Positions 6,407 through 13,060 of a DNA stretch of 18,043 nt are shown one piece after another. The stretch is from Methanomicrobiales archaeon (lineage in GTDB: Archaea; Halobacteriota; Methanomicrobia; Methanomicrobiales; Methanoculleaceae): NCBI GenBank assembly GCA_012797575.1, contig JAAZOW010000218.1, forward strand, positions 1-18,043, written 5' to 3'. The notes beneath the pieces were generated by a model. It had not been told where the DNA came from, made no database searches, and worked only from the letters and a program-made list of their open reading frames with translations. The stretch's first letter is position 1. Each line of letters begins with the position of its first letter. The translations under genes and the position numbers were made by a program.

Positions 6407-7051
6407 TTACAGATGCAGGAGGCGCCGCATATCCGCAGAGAGAACCTCCTGCGATTCCGCCTCCGTCAGCCCCGCGCCGATCGCAACCGCCCATCGTGCT
6501 TCGCGGGACATCAGATCAGACGGCGCATGGGTGTCTGAATTGATCACAAGGTGGCAGCCCGTCTCCCGGGCCACCCGCACCACGTGGCCGTTCGTCCGGT
6601 TATGCCCGGCGCGGGACGTTATCTCAAGCGCAATACCGCGCTTAGCTGCCAAAGCCGCATCCTCGATCGATAGAAGCCCAGGGTGGCCGAGCACATCAAC
6701 ATACTCACAGGTACAGGCGGCGTGATTGGTCCCCGGAGCAACCGGTTCCATAACCGTCTCACCGTGCACCACGACGATATCAGCACCGCGCCGCTTCGCG
6801 TCGCGCGCAAGCGCCGGGATCAGGGATGGGGGAACATGGGTGAGCTCCACACCGACGAGCAGATCCACACCGTACCGTTGCGCCGAATCCCGGACCTCGC
6901 CGATCGCCTCCACCAGCCCTGCGAGGTTCGACGCATCCGCATGGTCGGTGATAGCGATGGTGCTATAGCCGAGGACAGCCGCACGGCGAACCAGCTCCGT
7001 CGGGAGGAGTTCGCCGTCGGAGAGGATGGTGTGGGTATGCAGGTCGTACAT
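6407..7051 (-). CDS. PHP-domain metal-dependent phosphoesterase
   Basis: The 214-residue protein is a stand-alone PHP domain, a TIM-like barrel that binds two or three metal ions and hydrolyses phosphate esters. Metal ligands expected from the family are visible: H5 and H7 (DLHTHT), D36-H37 (ITDHAD), E69 (VGVEL), H96 (VVVHGE), H123 (LGHPG), and D173 with H175 (NSDTHAPSD). The family includes histidinol-phosphate phosphatases and the PHP domain of DNA polymerase X, but the substrate here cannot be told from sequence. The frame is open back to 7117; I start at the ATG at 7051 because the motif MYDLHTHT is the natural N-terminus and the longer form would overlap srp19 by 60 bases. Only 2 nt separate it from the srp19 stop, so they are co-transcribed. 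Confidence 0.88.
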   Translation of the reverse strand: MYDLHTHTILSDGELLPTELVRRAAVLGYSTIAITDHADASNLAGLVEAIGEVRDSAQRYGVDLLVGVELTHVPPSLIPALARDAKRRGADIVVVHGETVMEPVAPGTNHAACTCEYVDVLGHPGLLSIEDAALAAKRGIALEITSRAGHNRTNGHVVRVARETGCHLVINSDTHAPSDLMSREARWAVAIGAGLTEAESQEVLSADMRRLLHL

Positions 7052-7053
7052 GG

Positions 7054-7326
7054 TCACTTCCGGCTCCGGAGACGCTTTGCGACCCGCCGGATCAGATCCT
7101 CCTTGCTCCCCTCCCATTCCACCACAGCCCGGCCTTCACGTTCCGCCCACCGGGCGGGGTGGTGCTGCTGCTCCAGGCGATAAGGAGCCTTCATCTTTCG
7201 GAGTGCCGCTTCGATGGCAGGGAGGTCCGGGGATTTTATGCCGAGCTCCCTCGGGACCCGGCGCCCCTCCCGCCGCTGCAGCGTGGCATCGAAATAGCAG
7301 GGATACAGGATGCGCTCCGCGCTCAT
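7054..7326 (-). CDS. srp19: Signal recognition particle protein SRP19
   Basis: SRP19 binds the tip of helices 6 and 8 of 7S RNA and prepares the particle for SRP54, allowing membrane targeting of nascent proteins. The 90-residue product has the family length and features: the N-terminal ILYPCYFDATLQRREGRRVP (residues 6-25), with the typical RREGR basic patch, then SPDLPAIEAALRKMKAPY, and a basic C-terminus RRVAKRLRSRK. It starts at an ATG at 7326 with a TATA element about 26 bases upstream and no Shine-Dalgarno sequence, pointing to a leaderless mRNA. It is followed 2 nt later by the PHP phosphoesterase and faces hypB divergently across a 54-bp gap. Confidence 0.95.
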   Translation of the reverse strand: MSAERILYPCYFDATLQRREGRRVPRELGIKSPDLPAIEAALRKMKAPYRLEQQHHPARWAEREGRAVVEWEGSKEDLIRRVAKRLRSRK

Positions 7327-7348
7327 TGCGTACTGATTGGGTGTTAAC

Positions 7349-7356
7349 CTATAAAC
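7349..7356. promoter_or_regulatory. Single TATA element between divergent srp19 and hypB
   Basis: CTATAAAC on the plus strand, GTTTATAG on the minus strand. Its centre is about 26 bases from the srp19 ATG (7326) and about 28 bases from the hypB ATG (7381). Both starts lack a Shine-Dalgarno sequence. No other good TATA candidate exists in the 54-bp gap, so one element probably serves both leaderless genes. Confidence 0.55.
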
Positions 7357-7380
7357 ATACCATGGTCAATAGTACTAACC

Positions 7381-8028
7381 ATGCACCATATCGACGTCCA
7401 TGTAGAGCAGGACATCTACGACGCCAACAACCGCATCGCAGATGCCAACGCGGATATCTTCAAAAGCCACGGCGTCCGGGCGTTTGATCTCCTCGGCGCT
7501 ATCGGATCGGGGAAGACCGCCACGATCGAGCGACTCGCACCCCTCATCCGGGGACGAGGTCTCCGTGTTGGCGCCATCGCGGGAGATGTCTACGGTGACG
7601 ACGACTTCCAGCGTATCGTCTCCCTCGGCGTTCCAGCCCACAACGTGAACACCGGAAAGGAGTGTCACCTCGACGCTCACCTCGTAGAGCATGCCATCGA
7701 ACACCTGCCCCTCGACGACATCGACATCCTCTTCATCGAGAATGTCGGCAACATGATCTGCCCGACCGACTTCCGACTGGGTGCCGAGAAGCGGATCGTC
7801 GTCATCAGCTCCACCGAGGGGGATGACGTGGTGAACAAACATCCCATGATCTTTCGCGGAAGTTCAATCGGCGTCATCAACAAGGTCGACCTCGCCCCAT
7901 TCATCGGCGCCGACCTCGACCGGATGGAGCGGGATATGCGCCGTTACAACCCCGAGATGCAGATCTTCCGGACGAACATGAAGACCGGGGAGGGGATAGA
8001 GGAGCTGCTGGACGCGATCCTCGCGTGA
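7381..8028 (+). CDS. hypB: Hydrogenase nickel incorporation GTPase HypB
   Basis: HypB is a SIMIBI-class GTPase that works with HypA to deliver nickel to [NiFe]-hydrogenases, which methanogens need for hydrogen-dependent methanogenesis. The 215-residue product shows a Walker A loop GAIGSGKT (39-46), the conserved nucleotide-dependent metal site around C95-H96 (TGKECHLDAH, 91-100), ENVGNMICPTDF (120-131) with C127, and the guanine-recognition motif NKVD (167-170). The N-terminal CxxCGC nickel site of the E. coli protein and the His-rich tract of rhizobial proteins are absent; only scattered histidines (MHHIDVHV) are present, as in other archaeal forms. No hypA or hydrogenase structural gene is in the window. 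Transcription appears to share a TATA box with srp19. Confidence 0.95.
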   Translation: MHHIDVHVEQDIYDANNRIADANADIFKSHGVRAFDLLGAIGSGKTATIERLAPLIRGRGLRVGAIAGDVYGDDDFQRIVSLGVPAHNVNTGKECHLDAHLVEHAIEHLPLDDIDILFIENVGNMICPTDFRLGAEKRIVVISSTEGDDVVNKHPMIFRGSSIGVINKVDLAPFIGADLDRMERDMRRYNPEMQIFRTNMKTGEGIEELLDAILA

Positions 8029-8126
8029 TCAGCATGGTTAAATACCCTCCCCCCGAATAACTATAGCACTTTATCGAGATCGCAGAACCCCACGGCGGGC
8101 AATCGCATCCTCAAGAGAATATTTCA

Positions 8127-8131
8127 GGTGA
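8127..8131 (+). promoter_or_regulatory. Shine-Dalgarno sequence deciding the rps8e start
   Basis: GGTGA lies 5 nt before the ATG at 8137. An in-frame GTG at 8128 is part of this ribosome-binding site and so is unlikely to be the start codon. Confidence 0.6.
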
Positions 8132-8136
8132 ACCAT

Positions 8137-8514
8137 ATGCAGTGGCAAGGAAGATCAGTACGGAAGCCGACGGGCGGGCGTTACCACACCTCCCAGGGCA
8201 AGAAGCGGTCGGAGATCGGCAGGGCTCCGGCGGAGACATTCATCGGCGAAGACCGCAGGAGGGGCATCCGCACCTACGGCGGCAACCAGAAGGTCCGGGC
8301 ACTCCGGATGGAGTACGCAGCCGTCGCGGACCCCGCGACCGGCGAGACCCGGAGAGCGAAGATCGAGGTGGTCGAGGCAAACAGCGCGAACCCCAACTAC
8401 GTCCGGCGAGGTCTCCTGACCAGGGGCGCCATCATCAGGACGGACATCGGGCGCGCACGGATCGTCAGCAGACCAAGCCAGGATGGCGTCGTCAACGCCG
8501 TTCTGCTCGCATAA
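8137..8514 (+). CDS. rps8e: 30S ribosomal protein S8e
   Basis: S8e is an archaeal/eukaryotic-type small-subunit ribosomal protein absent from bacteria. The 125-residue product begins MQWQGRSVRKPTGGRY, with the family's RS.RK.TGGR signature, followed by basic stretches, then VRALRMEYAAV, and the conserved NPNYVRRGLLTRGAII and RARIVSRPSQDGVVNAVLL at the C-terminus. The start is placed at the ATG with a GGTGA ribosome-binding site 5 nt upstream. The upstream gap from hypB (8029-8136) contains AT-rich patches near 8037-8046 and 8064-8075 that could be its promoter, with a leader of some tens of bases. A T-rich tract right after the stop probably ends transcription. The gene appears to be monocistronic. 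Confidence 0.96.
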   Translation: MQWQGRSVRKPTGGRYHTSQGKKRSEIGRAPAETFIGEDRRRGIRTYGGNQKVRALRMEYAAVADPATGETRRAKIEVVEANSANPNYVRRGLLTRGAIIRTDIGRARIVSRPSQDGVVNAVLLA

Positions 8515-8518
8515 GATA

Positions 8519-8552
8519 CTTTTTTTGACTCTTCCGGGGGCTGTGCGCCCCC
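8519..8552 (+). terminator. T-run plus GC hairpin between convergent rps8e and dsrE-like genes
   Basis: Four bases after the rps8e stop codon is a run of seven or eight T residues (about 8519-8526), the usual archaeal termination signal. It is followed by a perfect 6-bp hairpin, GGGGGC at 8536-8541 pairing with GCCCCC at 8547-8552 around a 5-nt loop. The convergent gene ends at 8566, so the hairpin may also mark the end of that transcript. Confidence 0.55.
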
Positions 8553-8565
8553 AGAGGATCGGTCC

Positions 8566-8910
8566 CTACGGCCGGACGTAGCTCCATCCCTCTGCCTGCC
8601 TGACGACCAGTTCAGCGATACCGGCGGGAACTGTGCTCACATAGTCCGGGAAGTCCTCTATGACCAGGTTCCGGGAGCGGAGGCTGTTTGCGCAGACGAC
8701 AAACTGGACACCCTGTTCTGCAAGCCGATCCATGAACGCGGTGTTCGGGCCATCGGCGCAGAACCCCTTCACCCCGTCGGCATACGCCACCATCCGGATC
8801 TCGACCGCCTCCACCCCGAGTTCAGCGAAGAGGTTCTCTGCGTTGCTGAGGGCCACGGGCACCCGCCCGAGCTCGCTTGCATGGATGAGGGCACGATACC
8901 CGGGCGTCAT
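8566..8910 (-). CDS. DsrE/DsrF-like family protein
   Basis: The 114-residue product resembles small stand-alone DsrE-fold proteins, which often act in sulfur transfer or are of unknown function. Visible features are VPVALSNAENLFAELG (17-32), the strand VEIRMVAYADGVKGFCADG (36-54), and GVQFVVCANSLRS (67-79), where C73 sits at the position of the family's conserved, often sulfur-carrying cysteine. C51 is a second cysteine. It has no signal peptide and is probably cytoplasmic. Its ATG overlaps the stop of the SoxB-like metallophosphatase by 4 bp, so the two are translationally coupled. This suggests a joint role, perhaps with a sulfur compound, but the sequence does not prove it. Function should be considered unknown. 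Confidence 0.78.
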   Translation of the reverse strand: MTPGYRALIHASELGRVPVALSNAENLFAELGVEAVEIRMVAYADGVKGFCADGPNTAFMDRLAEQGVQFVVCANSLRSRNLVIEDFPDYVSTVPAGIAELVVRQAEGWSYVRP

Positions 8911-10346
8911 ATCGCCACCACGCTCCCACGGAGATCGGCGCTGACCGGCCCCTGCGCAAGGTAGCGCTCAAGTGCCTCGATCATGCTGGTGTCCAGCACC
9001 TCCCGATCCCTCCCGTACTTCTCCGGCACATCCTGGTCGGTGGCAAGCGCGGCCCGGTAGACGGCATCCGGATCGAGCCTCTTTCCTCCCGCAAAGAACT
9101 CCTGGATGCGGAGTCCGGGCGCGTTCTCGAGCCTGCAGTAGAGGTTGACTCCCATGCACCGCTTCACGTAACCACCCATCTGATCGTAGGGGTCGCACGC
9201 AAACGTCCGCTCGAGGTTTTCCTCCATCATCGCCCGGAGCTCCCTGCCCGTGACCTCGACCGTCGAGATATCGGGGTTCTCCGGGATCATGTTCCAGAGA
9301 TCGTTTCTGGTGACCGGGCCCGGCGCCACCGGGGCACCGTAGCGGAAACCGTTAGAAAACGCCATATCCGCGCCGGTGAGATCGGAGATCGCCTGGAGGA
9401 GGAGATTGTCCATCGTGGCCTCGAGGACGGTGTTCCGGTTGAGGGGGGTCCTGGTCTCGCCGACGACCCGGGAGAGGTACTCCCGGTGCGGATCCATGAC
9501 CCCCTCGACGAGATCCTCGATCCCGGGATGCGGCGGAATCGCATCATCGACGATGACGAGATCGTGCTCGAACCCCGTCACCCGTCGATCCTCGACCGTA
9601 AGGTCGAGTCGCCCGATGAATGAACCGTGGCAGCCCGACTGGATGATGATGGTCTCGCCGACGACCGCTGGCTCAAAGAGGCGGTTGTGGGTATGGCCTG
9701 AGAGGAGGAGATCGATCCCATCCACCTCACGGGCGAGCTTCACCTCCTGAGGAAAGCCGAGGTGCGATACCACGACGACCAGATCCACGCCCTCCTCATC
9801 ACGGAGCCGGGCGATATGCCCCGGGAGTTCCTCGTCTCCCAGGGTGAAATGGATCCCCTCCGAGAACGATGGCGGCATCACCTTATCGACGACTGTGGCG
9901 GCGATCCCGATGACGCCTACCTGCAGCCCGTCCGTCTCGCAGACGGTGTAGGGCGGAAAGATGAGGTCACCGCTGGAGTCATCGTAACAGTTGATGGCGA
10001 GGACCGGGTAGTCAAGACTGCGAGCGATCTCCACAAACCGTTCCGGGCCGTAGGCGAACTCCCAATGAGCGGTCATGGCATCAAATTCCAGGGCGTTGAG
10101 GATCGGGACGAACGCCCCGCCCCTTGACTGCACAGCAGGGTACGTCCCGTGAATGGTGTCGCCGCAGTCAAACGCGAGCACCCTCCCCGGCCGTGCATCC
10201 CTGGCCTCGTCGAGGAGCGTGGCTATCCGGGCGTAGCCGCCGGCCGTCCGGTACTCTGCCTGGCCCCCGGCCCAGAGGAGCTCCTGGTGGGGCTCCAGGT
10301 AACCATGCGAATCGTTCATCTGCAAGATTGTGACCTGATCTCCCAT
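8907..10346 (-). CDS. SoxB-like metallophosphatase of the 5'-nucleotidase family
   Basis: The 479-residue protein has the two-domain layout of the UshA/5'-nucleotidase/SoxB superfamily: a metallophosphatase domain (about 1-230) and a C-terminal substrate-binding 5'-nucleotidase domain (about 270-460). Metal-site motifs are D12 and H14 (NDSHG), D63 (DCGD), H195 (VSHLG), and H218 and H220 (SGHTH). The canonical GNHE block is replaced by TAHWEFAYG (92-100): Asn becomes H94 and His becomes W95. From memory this HWEF form is characteristic of SoxB-type members rather than true nucleotidases. Unlike secreted relatives it has no signal peptide, so it is probably cytoplasmic. A TATA element about 28 bases before the ATG indicates a leaderless mRNA. 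The gene overlaps the dsrE-like gene by 4 bp. Substrate is unknown: thio-ester, nucleotide and sugar phosphate are all possible. Confidence 0.85.
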   Translation of the reverse strand: MGDQVTILQMNDSHGYLEPHQELLWAGGQAEYRTAGGYARIATLLDEARDARPGRVLAFDCGDTIHGTYPAVQSRGGAFVPILNALEFDAMTAHWEFAYGPERFVEIARSLDYPVLAINCYDDSSGDLIFPPYTVCETDGLQVGVIGIAATVVDKVMPPSFSEGIHFTLGDEELPGHIARLRDEEGVDLVVVVSHLGFPQEVKLAREVDGIDLLLSGHTHNRLFEPAVVGETIIIQSGCHGSFIGRLDLTVEDRRVTGFEHDLVIVDDAIPPHPGIEDLVEGVMDPHREYLSRVVGETRTPLNRNTVLEATMDNLLLQAISDLTGADMAFSNGFRYGAPVAPGPVTRNDLWNMIPENPDISTVEVTGRELRAMMEENLERTFACDPYDQMGGYVKRCMGVNLYCRLENAPGLRIQEFFAGGKRLDPDAVYRAALATDQDVPEKYGRDREVLDTSMIEALERYLAQGPVSADLRGSVVAI

Positions 10347-10370
10347 GACCCGGTGAGGGAGGTCAGGGAC

Positions 10371-10378
10371 AATAAAAG
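10371..10378 (-). promoter_or_regulatory. TATA box for the SoxB-like/DsrE-like operon
   Basis: The minus strand reads CTTTTATT, centred about 28 bases before the ATG at 10346 with no ribosome-binding site between. The divergent gene at 10456 has its own TATA element about 50 bp away. Confidence 0.5.
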
Positions 10379-10424
10379 CCTTTGTGCGGCACCGGGGGAA
10401 GAGGTTCTCGGGAGGATCATATTC

Positions 10425-10431
10425 TTTTTAC
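10425..10431 (+). promoter_or_regulatory. TATA-like element for the unknown-DUF2240 operon
   Basis: TTTTTAC is centred about 28 bases before the ATG at 10456, supporting that start over the open frame that extends back to 10384, which would include this promoter within the coding region. Confidence 0.45.
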
Positions 10432-10455
10432 GCTTCGCGCACCCCAACTCTAGTG

Positions 10456-10878
10456 ATGCGCAGGATATACCATCGTTTTCCCCAACAGATCGACCTCGAT
10501 TTTGAACTTGCCCGACCGTTTCAGGAGATCCTCTCATGCCTGGCCCGTCTGCACGACACCCATGTAACCTCGAGGGGAGGCGAGGGCCTCATCAAAGAGA
10601 GGGTCCTCGTCCAGGTCGCGGATAGGCGGACACAGTTCCTGGATATCGATGACCTGATGCCGCTCTCCGAGCACATCAGCGAGGCAGCAGACTTCCGGTT
10701 GGCCTTTCAGAGGACGCTGCTCACCCCCGAAAAGAGGCTTCCGGTCGCGGAGAACATCTTCTACCTCCGGATGATCGATAAAGGATCGACGACGGAGTGC
10801 TATGCCGCAAAGGAGAGTCCTCACGGTGATATGGACGCGATGGACCTGCGAAGATTCCTGAAGGGTGTCTGCGAGTGA
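10456..10878 (+). CDS. Conserved-looking archaeal protein of unknown function
   Basis: I do not recognise this 140-residue protein. It starts MRRIYHRFPQQIDLDF and is predicted soluble, with no signal peptide or membrane segment. It is rich in charged residues and looks like a mixed alpha/beta protein: RVLVQVADRRTQFLDIDDL (49-67) reads as one or two strands, and PVAENIFYLRMIDKGS (96-111) as another. Two cysteines (C28, C115) and a near-C-terminal C139 do not form a metal motif. The start at 10456 is chosen for the TATA element 28 bases upstream and the lack of a Shine-Dalgarno sequence. Its stop overlaps the GTG start of the DUF2240 gene by 4 bp, so the two products are made together and may act together. 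Good codon structure and this coupling make it a real gene. Confidence 0.75.
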   Translation: MRRIYHRFPQQIDLDFELARPFQEILSCLARLHDTHVTSRGGEGLIKERVLVQVADRRTQFLDIDDLMPLSEHISEAADFRLAFQRTLLTPEKRLPVAENIFYLRMIDKGSTTECYAAKESPHGDMDAMDLRRFLKGVCE

Positions 10879-11336
10879 GCTTGAAGGTTGCCGTCGCCGC
10901 GCCGTTCAAGCACCTGCACAAAGACCGGCTGCAGAGGAGCGAGTTTGTCTTCTACATCGCCATCGACCGGAAGTGGATGAACAAGGAGCAGGCAAACCAG
11001 CTCCTGGAACGGGCGAGGTCGGAGGGGCTCATCGAGATGGAGAGTGGGGGTATCAGGCCGCTCTTTGATGTTGCGGCGGTCTCGATACCCCTGGGGTTTA
11101 AGCCCACCTCCGACATCCTCGTGGCGGAAAGCCCCTACGAGGAGCTCATCGGGCGGATCGCCGCCACGACGGGGAAGACGCCGCAGGATGTTGTCGCGGA
11201 GCTCCATCGGATCGTCAACCACTTCGACGGCAACCTCTTTGTCGAGGCGGCGGTGGTCATACTCGCCAAGAAGCACGGGGTGGCGTTTGAGGATGCGCTG
11301 GACGCCCTCAAGAGGGAGGTCGTGAAGAAGCGGTGA
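10875..11336 (+). CDS. DUF2240 family protein
   Basis: The 153-residue product matches my memory of the archaeal DUF2240 family, whose function is not established. It starts at GTG, overlapping the previous stop codon by 4 bp. The N-terminal half (about 12-65) resembles a winged-helix-like or RNA-binding region: LQRSEFVFYIAIDRKWMNKEQANQLLERARSEGLI looks like helices of a small HTH, followed by IEMESGGIRPLF as a wing. The C-terminal half (about 80-153) is helical (YEELIGRIAATTGKTPQDVV and FEDALDALKREVVKKR). The layout suggests a nucleic-acid-binding adaptor, but that is inference. Co-translation with the unknown gene before it is the main context. No metal or catalytic motif is seen. Confidence 0.8.
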   Translation: MSLKVAVAAPFKHLHKDRLQRSEFVFYIAIDRKWMNKEQANQLLERARSEGLIEMESGGIRPLFDVAAVSIPLGFKPTSDILVAESPYEELIGRIAATTGKTPQDVVAELHRIVNHFDGNLFVEAAVVILAKKHGVAFEDALDALKREVVKKR

Positions 11337-11349
11337 CGGTCGGGGCGAA

Positions 11350-11907
11350 TTACCCCCGCCGTTCGGCGATCTCCTTCGTGAGCCTATCCATCCACGCCGG
11401 GATCCGCACATCAGCGTGCGGGTACTGGGTCGGGACGTAGGGCTTGATATCGATGAGCGGGCTGCCGTCGACGGCATCGAGCCCTGTGACCTCGAGTACA
11501 TTCCCGCGCCGCGCCTGCAGGCAGACGACGGTTGCAAGCACGGGGTTTGGGCGGGCGGGGCTGCATGTCGAGAAGATCCCCGTACTCGGTATGTCCGCCC
11601 GGCCCATCGGGTGCACGCGGTTGACGGCCCGCCCCTCATCGGGCACCTTGTGCCCCCAGTAGAGCACGGTTATGTGCGAGTAGCCCTCGATACCGTCGAG
11701 CAGCTCGATACGACTCTCGTCGAGGACGATCTCGGAGGTTGCCTCCCTTGCGCTACGGATATGAGCCCCGCCTGCGCCGTCTCCCTCCCGCATGGAGATG
11801 CCATCCCCGCCTGCGACGAGGGAGGGCTCCTGCACGGCGTTGTGGATGATCCCCACAGGCCGCAGGACCATGCCGGGGATGTCCGGTGATGTTGTATGCA
11901 TGTTCAT
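11350..11907 (-). CDS. trmO: TrmO-family (UPF0066) tRNA methyltransferase
   Basis: TrmO proteins use S-adenosylmethionine to methylate N6-threonylcarbamoyladenosine at tRNA position 37. The 185-residue product has the family's beta-barrel signatures: VLRPVGIIHN (14-23), IELLDGIEGYSHITVLYW (67-84), GIFSTCSPARPNPVLATVV (110-128) and the C-terminal SPLIDIKPYVP (149-159). The segment between about residues 26 and 60, EPSLVAGGDGISMRE onward, replaces the shorter PRQ-containing loop of bacterial TrmO. This variant is, from memory, usual in methanogens, and it leaves open a different substrate. The frame extends back to 12135, but the upstream part has shadow-like composition; I start at ATG 11907, noting in-frame alternatives at 11901 and 11871. 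An AT-rich GTTATTAC about 25 bases upstream could be its TATA element. Confidence 0.82.
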   Translation of the reverse strand: MNMHTTSPDIPGMVLRPVGIIHNAVQEPSLVAGGDGISMREGDGAGGAHIRSAREATSEIVLDESRIELLDGIEGYSHITVLYWGHKVPDEGRAVNRVHPMGRADIPSTGIFSTCSPARPNPVLATVVCLQARRGNVLEVTGLDAVDGSPLIDIKPYVPTQYPHADVRIPAWMDRLTKEIAERRG

Positions 11908-12013
11908 ACTCTGGCATTCGTTCGTAATAACAACGCCGGTGGCTGCATAGACGGGCTCCCGCGCCGCCAGAACCCCAAAGGTTAATCGTGCCCGCGCACA
12001 TTCAGAGAATGGT

Positions 12014-13012
12014 ATGCATGATCTCGAGTCCTGCTCCCTCTGCGAGTGGAGGTGCGGGGTCGATCGCCTGCAGGGCGAGCGGGGGGTATGTCGTGTCGGC
12101 CGGGCGGAGGTGGCGGCGACGATGTGTTCGGGCACCCTTGCGAGCTATATCGTCACCCTGACTGGGTGCTGCTACCGCTGTCTCCACTGCAACGCCTACC
12201 GCATCTCCCAGTACCCCGATCCGGGCTGGCAGTACGCCGGCCACGTTCCGGCGGCGGTGCTGGTCGCCAACGCCCGGGAACGGATCGTCGCCTACAGGGG
12301 CCCGCGTATCCGGATGATCGGCTTTACGGGCGGAGACCCGATCATCCACCTCCCCTACATCGAGGAGGTCGCGGCCGAGGTGGAGCGGCAGGGACTCGAT
12401 CTCAGTATCGGTATATCGACCGGTGGCTTTGGAACACTGGAGGCGATGGAGCGGATCGTCGATCTCTGCCGGACGATCACCCTCGAGATCAAGGCATTTT
12501 CGGATCCGGTCCACCGCGCTCTCACGGGAGCGCCGGTGGCTCCGGTGCTCAGGAACGCGGAGTATCTCGCGCATGAGGGAAGGGACCGCATCAGGGTCTT
12601 TCGGACGGTGGTGATCCCCGGCATGACCGATCGCGAGGTGGGCGATATCGCAGCGTTCATCGCCACGCTCGACCCGGGCGTGCCCTACAGGCTCATCGGG
12701 TTCCGGCCAAACAACGTCCTCTACTACCACCCCGGGCCGCCAAAGGAGCAGATGGAACGGCTCTGCGCGGTCTGCCGCGATGCAGGGCTTCTCGACGTGG
12801 CCTGGAGCGGCTACTATCCTGAGGCGGTCCCTGACGGTATCGTCGATGTGGCCGACCGCCTCGCCCCCGCATACGAAGAGGACCCGGCGGCGGCGCTCAC
12901 CGCCGCGTATGCGGCTGCATGCGGATGCCCCACCCATCCCCGTGACTGCGGGGCATGCTCCCTCCGCGATCGCTGTCCCGCCACGCTCAGGGAACCCTGG
13001 CGCGGCCGGTAG
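12014..13012 (+). CDS. Radical SAM enzyme, PflA-like, with extra cysteine clusters
   Basis: The 332-residue protein has the radical SAM [4Fe-4S] motif C-x3-C-x2-C at C52, C56 and C59 (GCCYRCLHCNAY), and a GGD SAM-binding motif at 106-108 (FTGGDP). Other strand motifs of the half-barrel are SIGISTGGF (about 135-143), ITLEIKAFSD and FRTVVIPGMTD. Before the radical SAM site is another cysteine set, C7, C10, C14 and C26 (CSLCEWRC then GVC), the kind seen in pyruvate-formate-lyase-activating-enzyme-like proteins of COG1313/COG1180. The C-terminus has a third set, C303, C305, C312, C315 and C321. Both outer sets may hold auxiliary iron-sulfur clusters. No substrate protein or peptide gene lies next to it. 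The start at 12014 is the first in-frame ATG before the first cysteine set. The reaction is unknown. Confidence 0.88.
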   Translation: MHDLESCSLCEWRCGVDRLQGERGVCRVGRAEVAATMCSGTLASYIVTLTGCCYRCLHCNAYRISQYPDPGWQYAGHVPAAVLVANARERIVAYRGPRIRMIGFTGGDPIIHLPYIEEVAAEVERQGLDLSIGISTGGFGTLEAMERIVDLCRTITLEIKAFSDPVHRALTGAPVAPVLRNAEYLAHEGRDRIRVFRTVVIPGMTDREVGDIAAFIATLDPGVPYRLIGFRPNNVLYYHPGPPKEQMERLCAVCRDAGLLDVAWSGYYPEAVPDGIVDVADRLAPAYEEDPAAALTAAYAAACGCPTHPRDCGACSLRDRCPATLREPWRGR

Positions 13013-13060
13013 AACCGACCCATGCCGGGACGAAGGTCATTTGAAAAGAAGTATAGGGAT

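Noticed and set aside
12002..12937. Long minus-strand open frame of 311 codons opposite the radical SAM gene
   Set aside because: Antisense shadow in GC-rich DNA. Its composition is dominated by Arg, Asp and His from reverse-reading, while the plus strand encodes a protein with clear catalytic motifs.
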